Below are positions 56,946 through 64,000 of a DNA stretch of 64,000 nt, in pieces (the first letter of the stretch is position 1; every line of letters begins with the position of its first letter). Below the pieces are notes generated by a model. It had not been told where the DNA came from, searched no databases, and worked only from the letters and a program-made list of their open reading frames with translations. This stretch comes from Sternotherus odoratus (taxonomy: Eukaryota; Chordata; Testudines; Kinosternidae): NCBI GenBank assembly GCA_032164245.1, contig JAVMKO010000022.1:13763845-13827844 (forward strand), given 5' to 3'. Position numbers and translations under genes: made by a program.

Positions 56946-57527
56946 TCTATATTTCCATGCTCAAAAATGTACACATGCCGAAACAGACTTCCAAGATGGA
57001 ACACTTGCTGCTATTTAATATGCACAGATGAGAATGTATTTTCAGTCTAAGCAAATTCAAAATAGAGAGGCACTCCAAGAACTGTGTGTGGTAGAATCTT
57101 AGTTTAAGTTGAGCCAAACCCACAGAAACCAGGAAAAAAAAAATCTGATTCATTCTGGATTGAGTTTAGACTGTTGTATAACATGAGTTAAAGTATATGA
57201 CAGCTGCTTGCACTAATGTGCGCACTGTTTCCTTTTCTGATGCCCATATAGTGTCATTCTCTAAATCTGTGACAATTTAAATTTTATATATTTAGAAGTG
57301 TCTTTTAATTTAGTAGTCTATATTTCAGCTAAGAGAAAATCCTACCCTTCTGGTAGCATGTGGAGAATGAGAACCCCCTATTCATTAATATCTGAAATGA
57401 TTGCCCATAATGTCGCTTTGTAGTTGCTAGAGAGTGGGGGTGGTCAGTGTTTCATTCTGTGCCTTATATTAGAATATTTTAAAAGTAGAAATGATTTAGT
57501 TTAATTATGATCTCATTTTTATAACAG

Positions 57528-58136
57528 GTGATGTCATCGTAGACATAAATGGCAGCTGTGTCCTTGGCCATACCCATGCAGATGTTGTTCAGATGTTTCA
57601 GCTAGTTCCTGTCAACCAATATGTGAATATGACTTTGTGTCGCGGTTACCCGCTTCCTGATGACAGCGAAGACCCTGCTGTAGACATTGTTACAGCTACA
57701 CCCGTCGTCAATGGCCAGCCAATGACCAAAGGAGATATATGCATAACCAGCCAAGATTTAATACCTGGAACAGTCATTTTAGACCAAAATGGGAAACCAG
57801 GTCACATTTTGGTTAATGGTCGCCTGAACAGCCCTTCCATGGACCCAAATGAACAGAGAATCTCCGTATCCACTCCAGGAGGCTCCCAGCCAGAACTAAT
57901 CACTATTCCTCTGGTCAAGAGCCCTAAAGGATTTGGGTTTGCAATTGCAGACAGCCCTTCAGGGCAGAAAGTTAAGATGATTTTAGACAGCCAATGGTGC
58001 CATGGCCTTCAGAAGGGGGATGTAATCCAAGAGATTTACCATCAGAACGTACAGAACTTGACACATCTGCAGGTGGTGGAGCTGCTGAAGCAGTTTCCAG
58101 TGGGAGCTGAGGTCCCACTGCTTATCTTAAGGGGAG
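57528..58136 (+). CDS. MAGI3: MAGI3 exon: second half of PDZ1, linker and complete PDZ2
   Basis: This is the largest exon in the window at 609 nt, from acceptor ttataacag to donor gtaggt (58137). It first completes PDZ1 with [20 protein letters not shown] and [21 protein letters not shown] variable linker follows, beginning [22 protein letters not shown]2 then starts at [20 protein letters not shown] with its GFGF loop at 57929-57940 and ends at [12 protein letters not shown]2 of MAGI3 is known to bind the PTEN C-terminus and some receptor tails. The alpha-B helix begins THLQVVELL, and its first residue is Thr-His, so a preference for class I ligands is plausible but inferred. A hAT transposon lies only 34 bp beyond the donor. 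Confidence 0.97.
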
Positions 58137-58170
58137 GTAGGTGGGAATGAGACTGTACAAAGCTTTAAAA

Positions 58171-58687
58171 CAGGGGTCTCAAACATGCGGCCCGGGGGCC
58201 ACGTGCGGCCCGCAAAGCCCTTCCCTGCGGCCCGCCAAGCTTCCTGGCGCCCCCTCTCCCCCCCCCCCCCCCGGTTCCCCCATAGCAGTTTGCAGGACGG
58301 AGGGGCCAGAAGTGGAGGCTTCTCTGCTGCCTGGCTGGGCTGCGTGTGTTTCTAGCTCTGGACTTCCTAGATTGCTCTTGCTTTGTTTGCCAAACAGCTG
58401 TTGGCGGTGCCTAGCGCTTTCCAGGAGGGAATGGGGAGCTGCGTGCTCAGACGAGGAGGTGGGGCAGGGGTGGGACCTCTTGGAAGGGGTGGAGTGGGGG
58501 CGGAGCCAGGGCAGCAAGGGTGGGGCCAGTGGTGCGGCCCTCGGGCCAGTGCACTAGTCCTCATGGAAGGGGTGGAGTGGGGGCACAGCCGGGGCAGCGA
58601 GGGTGTGTGTGTGTCAGTGGTGCGGCCCTCGAGCCAGTGCACTAGTCCTCATGCGGCCCTCGTGGTCATTTGAGTTTGACACCCCTG
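58171..58687 (+). mobile_element. hAT-type non-autonomous transposon (copy 2)
   Basis: It has the same termini as 242-669 (caggggtctcaaac ... gtttgacacccctg) and a perfect 8-bp duplication, ctttaaaa, at 58163-58170 and 58688-58695. An internal direct duplication makes it 89 bp longer than copy 1. The perfect duplication indicates a fairly recent insertion. The 138-, 131- and 112-codon open frames here are artefacts of GC-rich sequence; one begins inside the exon donor region and is not part of MAGI3. Confidence 0.93.
58482..58652 (+). repeat. Tandem duplication inside hAT copy 2
   Basis: Unit 58482-58564 (83 bp) and unit 58565-58652 (88 bp) both start ggaaggggtggagtggggg and end actagtcctcat. 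Copy 1 of the family (242-669) has the unit only once, at about 548-634. Confidence 0.9.
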
Positions 58688-59499
58688 CTTTAAAAAGTAG
58701 AAAATGGGCTGTCAGCTCAATTCTCTACCCTGCTCTAAGTGTAAGCTATGCGCCTGGTATTGAGCATGTTATTAGTTTTATGTTTTACTGCCGATTTGAT
58801 TGTAGGCTGCTGCTGAATGCAGTCGGTTCTGGCTCTTCAGGGAATATTAGAGCAAAGATGCACATCCCCCAGTCTGACCTGAAGATAGCAGGGAAAGGGA
58901 TTTTTTTCTTTCTCCTTTTGAGGATGGTCCAGAGGCACTGGCTTATTATGAAGGTGATCACAGGTATCTTGGAGGGAAGCACCTCTAAGATAACATGAGC
59001 CTTGCTACCTGGAACTCTGGAAGGTGTTGTCCTTTTTGTGTGTATTTATCTCTCTTAATTGCCAATCATTACAGATCGGAACATCTCCTCTCCCCATAGA
59101 CTAACTGTAATTAGTGTGCATTTGCCAGAAGGCTCAGTTCGATGGCTGCCAGACAGGATCCTTTCTGTGCCATTTCCTGGTTATAAATGAGCTCATTGGT
59201 GCCCTCTACAACTTGTTTTTTCTTCTATTTTATCTATCTGTTGTTTGATTCCTGAGAATATTCATATTGGCATTACTTATAGGGACTTAGTCTATTTTGT
59301 TTTGCTGCCATAAGATATTTTGCTGACATTCTCTCACCCTTTCTATTGCCAGCAGAGACAAAGGAAATCGGCACAGGTTGTTTTATCAAAGACTCCCACA
59401 GAGGCTGCCGCTGATGTGCACTGTATAATCTCAGCCCACAGAATAATTGGCCCTTTTTGAGGATATGTGATGCAGTAACCATAATAATACTTTGCATTT

Positions 59500-59700
59500 A
59501 TATGACCTAGTTTGTCCAAGCATCTCAAAATATTTATTTTTTATTTATCTTCATAATAATTATGTTTACACACATTAACAAATTAACCCTTCTGCCCCTT
59601 GGTGCCTCCGAACAAATGGAGACCCAGAAGTTAGCGATGTATCCAAGGTCATACAGTAATTCAGCTTAGTCAAGAAGAGAACCAAGAATTCCCCCTTCCT
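59500..59700 (-). repeat. Possible diverged MIR/L2-type fragment, minus strand
   Basis: The order of cttcataataattatg, caaatggagacccagaagtt and ccaaggtcatacagtaattc resembles a reversed MIR core with 'ctgaggcccagagag...caaggtcacacagc' spacing. The match is weak. Confidence 0.4.
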
Positions 59701-61136
59701 AGTTCTCTTCTCCAGTTCATACTCCTAAGGGACGTCCCCATTCTCCATTTCTGAGCAGGTCATGTTTTTATTGGACTGAACTCTAGTATGTTCTTGTGCA
59801 CATTCTATGCAAATGGGGCCTCTTTACTTTTATCTACTTCACTCTTGTTTTTCTCTGCTTCTCTGGGCACCCTGACAGTGCCTTTTAGTGAGGCAGATAT
59901 ACCATAGTAAAATATTATTCCCATACCATTGTTACACTCATCTTGCTGTGTTGTAAAGATTTCAGCACTCCATTCAGAGGAAAGGTGTTGATTGATCTGA
60001 TTTGCTTTTCCTGACTAAACAAACCCAACATTCACGTCCCCATTATGGCCTACTGTAAGGTACAGGCTGACTACCTATTAATACTCTGTGGATAGTCTAC
60101 TGGAGACCAACATTAAGCTACATCTTTTCTGCTGAGGGCAGAAATCAGTTCAGCTGTAGCCTCTTCCGTGCTGACTAGTGCTCATGGAACATTTATAAAG
60201 GGCAAGAAGGCCACTGGGCTGAAAGAGTGGACTGTGCTGGTATCGTCATTTTAGACACCAATCCTGAAGACACCCCCCCCCCCCTCCACCACCCAGAGTA
60301 GACCAGGAATACTAGTGACTATTACAGTCTCTGCCAACTGCTCAAACCAAAGACTAAAAGTAGAGAGACAAGTAACACATTGGCCTAACTCCTATTAATA
60401 TGATGGGGAAAGAAGAGTAGGCAAGGGCCTGATCCAAAGCCCGGTAAACAAATAAATGGATTCCCATAGACTTCAGTAGTTTTTGGGTCAGCGCCTGTAA
60501 GAAGAAGCCAACTGTCACATTGACATCTCCTCTTTGTTAATACCTCTCTGTCTAGAAAGCTACCAGGATTCGGCATTGTTGGCCCTGTGGGAAGCCTAAC
60601 AGAGCCTTGTCAGTGATGATCTGTACTGTAGAAACTTGTTTGCAAGGGGAGATCTGACCCTCTGAGCCCCTTTTCAGGCTCTTCCAGCCTCAGTAAAACC
60701 TCCTCAAGACACAGGCCTCGCATTTGCAAAGACACCAAAGTCTTCACTATATACATGTTACCATTTCCAGTTTGACTAGCAATGAGGGGTAAAAAATCAG
60801 ATTTCCTTGGGAGTAATCAGTGTTCTACCTGCCAAACTCATTAACTTGCTTCGGCACATTAATCAGAGTATGTATCCTCAAACCACAGGCCCTGGCAACA
60901 TGAGAAATGTGTGTTTCATTTTGGTGCTGTTAGTTGCAGTTTAAGGGATGTCTGCTAGTCAATATTGTTGGCCAAGTAAATATTCACTTAGAATTTTAAA
61001 AGAATCATAAAACATGTAGCATATCTTATGTCTTCACAAGGGGAGTGGATGAATATTGGCTCTGTTCAATGTAAAATAGTGAGGTTTTAAGTAGTAAAGT
61101 TGCTTCTTATATTCAGATATTTTTCCTTTTTTTTAG

Positions 61137-61168
61137 GTCCCCCCTCACCTGCTAAAACTGCCAAAGTG
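61137..61168 (+). CDS. MAGI3: MAGI3 exon: 32-nt small exon after PDZ2
   Basis: This exon is supported by a strong polypyrimidine tract and acceptor (attttt..ttttttttag, ending 61136) and a consensus donor gtgagt (61169). Its two leading bases complete the Gly codon opened at 58136. It then encodes PPSPAKTAKV and ends in phase 0. The expected MAGI3 sequence after PDZ2 is GGPPSP followed by a Lys/Thr-rich stretch, so the match is good despite the small size. At 32 nt it is near microexon size. It is not a multiple of three, so skipping it alone would shift the frame. The next exon, with the PDZ2-PDZ3 linker, is beyond 64000. Confidence 0.88.
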
Positions 61169-64000
61169 GTGAGTATTGATGTCATCCTGGTGATTATATT
61201 TGTGTTTAGTGCTGATGGATGGACTGGATTTTCAGTCACAAAATAACAGATTCATGGATCTCCATGGCAGCCTGATTCTCTGATTCGTGGCAGCCTGTTA
61301 ACTAACTTATTGATCCCTGAGCTCTTCTGTGTGTTCAGGCACAGGTGTCCGCTGATTGCCAGACAGGCATGGAGTGTGCTACAGTAGACACATCTGTGAC
61401 CATTTATACATGATGCAGAGGGCTCCTACAGGCTATGCCAGGCTGTCTGTGGTTTTTAGTCACCCAGTTACAACTGCTGTTGGGTTTTTTTCCCTCCGTT
61501 TGTGGATGGGGGTTCTGCTTGTTGTCTCTGTAAGGATATTTTTTTCAAAATGCTATTTAATCACAAACAGATCTCCAGTGTATCTGGTGAAATTCTCTAC
61601 ATTTAGCCTCTGCCTCATGGGAATAAGTAAGGTCAGTTATTAAGGATCATAATTTATTATGCACATCAGATACATGAAATGAATCCTCGTTTCATTGACA
61701 GTGATTGTTAGTGGGGAGAGAGAGGGTAGCTGCCTTTGTGTGTCCTGTCTAGGCACTCCAATAACTTAATTGTTGTGGGTTCTGCTTTCTTCCCTTGAAA
61801 ATGTAGGGTTTTTTATTTTGATAGAAAACATAGGGAACAAAGCAGCCTGGAGCACATCTGTGACTTTCCTCAAAAGAACCTACATCATCTAAAGGAGAAG
61901 CTGGATTAGTCATCTCTGCTATCAGAGTGGGAATCATTTCCAGGATTAGTGTTGCAGGGAAGAACAGGAAAGGTGCAAAGAGGCTGCATGATTGTGAGGC
62001 TGCATGTCGCATTGGTGGGCTATCAGTAAACACGGCCTTGTAACTCCAATTTCTTTATGTTCCCAGACTCAGGCACTCACACTGCACCTGAAACCATGTA
62101 TTTATTTTTTTAAAATAAGTAAACCCCATAGTTTAACATCTTCCCATGTGCTTTATCCAGTTTTTAAAACCTGCTCTCACCCTGATCTCCTTGTAAGAGT
62201 CTGCAGTGATTATTCTTTATCAAAGCTTTGTTGCCTGATGCAAATTAATTTCCCTATTTAAAGGCTGTGTGGATGGCCATTGAAGGGAAAACACCACCTG
62301 ATGTTTTTTTTCTCTTGCTAATTGCCTGCGCTGTGTATTCTAAAAGAAAACTTGAAGTTTGCATTTTACTTTCTTGGGAGAACTTTGTTTTGTTTTATGA
62401 GAAACCTCCAAAAATGAAATTCAATGTTCCCCTCTTGAGTGCCTAGCTTATCACCATTTCCTGTTGTGTTTGAATGGCAATCTATATTTTCCCAGAGTCA
62501 TTAAGGTATCTGTATTTCTGATATTTGTTGTTGGAAAAGATTGGTCCACTAGGATTGATTTAAACTGGATCTGGTGGGGGAAAAAATTGTACAGCCTTTG
62601 GCTTAATGAAATACACTGGAGGTCAAAGAATACAGGTTGTTAATAGGGATCAGTGTTATGTTGTGGAAGAGACTGCTTTTCAGCATGGGGTTCATTATAT
62701 GCCCTTCTAATGGCTGGATGTGGGTGGGGGAGGAGGGAAGCCTACAGGAATTGTCATTTTGGCAAGAAGAATTCTTGTGCATTGCAGTTCACTGCATTTT
62801 AACAAAACTTCCATTCCCAAGGTATAGATGTAAATTTTTTCTCAACCATGTTTGCACTGTGCAAATACATTAATTCATTTCTAACCTGAAGCCCAGGCTG
62901 TTGCTGACAGTTAACAGTGGAGCTAACATGAGTATGTTCTCTCTCCACATTAAAACAGAGCATATACTGCAAAAAATGGCTAATTTAATTCCTAAGCAGA
63001 AATATAACTGCTAAAGACATTCCCTGAATAAAAACTTTGCAATATAAAAACACCTACCAGTCATAGTGCCAATGCACAATGTGCACACACGCTGAAAATA
63101 CTCATGAAATAACATTACAGCGCATGTGCAGTAGCAATTTCCCTGAACAAAACCCAATGCTCAGTGGCATTAATTCAGATGAGCTGGTTCAGTTAAAAAA
63201 GGCCAAGGTCTTGTGTCTATAAACATGTAAAAAGTCTTAAACTATTGAACCCTCTGGGGGATTTTCTTCTGCTCTCAAAAGGGCAGACCTGAATCTATTC
63301 TAATTTTGCTTATATTAAACACACACATGTACTGCCACACTGAGACTTTTCAGGTTGGGTTTCGGGCTAGAGAAAACATGTAAAGTCATCTTTCTATATC
63401 AACCTTTGGAAATGAGGATTTGAAACCACAGAGATGACTGTAATGTCACTTCTACCAGTGGTGTTGTGTTGAGTCCTTCCTGCTATAATATCTAGGGGAG
63501 GAATTCGAAGTGTTTCAATTTTCTTAACTTTAATTCCCCCTGAATATTTTCCCTCTTATTCAGGGAGATTTCCTTCTGAGGAAATTTCCTTTCCTGTTTG
63601 TTTACAGGACTTTTTAGAGAGGCAAACTAGCAGAACCTGGCTTGCATACAAAAACAAATCCTTAGTTCTGTGCTAACCAATACTGAGCTTCGGCATAGAA
63701 ACTAGAATAGGACTCTAGATTTAAAACTTCCAGGGTGCAGCAAATGGATGAAACTGGGAGCACTGATTTAGCAGAGACCATTTGTGACAAGTAATAAGAC
63801 ATGAGAAAATCAACACTGAAACCTTAAACTTATCCCTTGGTTTCCTGCTGTATCTCAAGGTTCTTTCAGGATTCAGATTCTAAAAAATAGGTAAGTATTT
63901 TCTCCACTGCAGCTTCATAGCTCAGTTGTTTAGAAGAAGTGCCTCAACCTCCCACTCTGGGTTTGTTTGACTATTGCAGTTTGGTCAGTTTCAATTCATT
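61169..64000 (+). other. MAGI3 intron, 5' part, running off the window
   Basis: The intron begins gtgagt. No repeat, exon or open frame with support was found up to 64000. The next exon should encode the linker before PDZ3. Confidence 0.75.

Larger units (their letters stand above)
52913..57527 (+). other. MAGI3 intron (4,615 bp)
   Basis: The intron runs gtgaag to aacag and splits PDZ1. It is a repeat-rich intron with a MITE at 53626-53880, an unclassified piece at 54590-54695, a mariner-type copy at 54834-55001, retroposon pieces at 55003 and 56743, and MIR copies at 55755 and 56510. Confidence 0.85.
58137..61136 (+). other. MAGI3 intron (3,000 bp)
   Basis: The intron runs gtaggt to ttttag. 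The hAT MITE at 58171-58687 begins 34 bp after the donor. A diverged reverse MIR-like piece may lie at 59500-59700, and a C run at 60273-60284. The rest is not recognised. Confidence 0.85.

Noticed and set aside
58141..58673. Open frames of 138, 112, 96 and 91 codons
   Set aside because: They lie in the GC-rich hAT element, overlap on both strands, and the same region in the copy at 242-669 gives unrelated broken frames.

Overview
This window is vertebrate nuclear DNA, most likely from a hidden-necked (cryptodiran) turtle. It is AT-rich with long introns, GT-AG splice sites and many sauropsid-type repeats: CR1 LINE fragments, hAT and Tc1/mariner non-autonomous DNA transposons, MIR SINEs, a solo retroviral LTR, and a tRNA-derived SINE of the turtle 'Cry' type at 13766-13960. 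No bacterial, plasmid or phage features are present, and there are no CRISPR arrays or operons.

The only gene I can support is MAGI3, a membrane-associated guanylate-kinase-like scaffold protein with inverted domain order, on the + strand. Ten consecutive internal coding exons lie between 31352 and 61168, totalling 1,685 nt or about 561 codons. Every junction has AG/GT sites and matching codon phase. In order they encode the guanylate-kinase-like domain (exons 31352, 37875, 40438), an acidic linker, WW1 (41535 + 44243), WW2 (49009 + 51884), PDZ1 (52724 + 57528), PDZ2 (within 57528-58136), and the start of the next linker (61137-61168). The N-terminal PDZ0 exon lies upstream and the PDZ3-PDZ5 exons lie downstream of the window. 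Positions 1-31351 are therefore read as the 3' part of the first intron.

Layout. 1-10344: intron with hAT, CR1 and MIR remnants. 10345-12132: a dense cluster holding a GC-rich repeat, a 100-bp hairpin, a mariner-type MITE with a GC-rich core, and a solo LTR with perfect target duplications. 13766-15554: Cry SINE, a TA-flanked MITE and a hAT MITE. 19850-21640: an A-rich stretch that reverses the strand bias of the rest of the intron. 21630-26340: CR1 copies, one split by a 700-bp insertion. 27664-28700: decayed hAT transposase. 31352-61168: MAGI3 exons, with introns holding a foldback retroposon (35302), a 505-bp mariner-type MITE with a 125-bp near-palindrome (43264-43768), a second mariner-type copy (54834), and a hAT MITE only 34 bp past a splice donor (58171). 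61169-64000: intron with nothing recognised.

I found no evidence for a new multi-gene biological system. The most interesting items are the identical intron position and phase in the two WW domains (which would permit an in-frame hybrid WW isoform), two different MITE families that share the same GC-rich core, the long palindrome, and several insertions dated by clean target-site duplications. Family names for repeats come from pattern memory, not database searches, and are marked with lower confidence where the class is uncertain.
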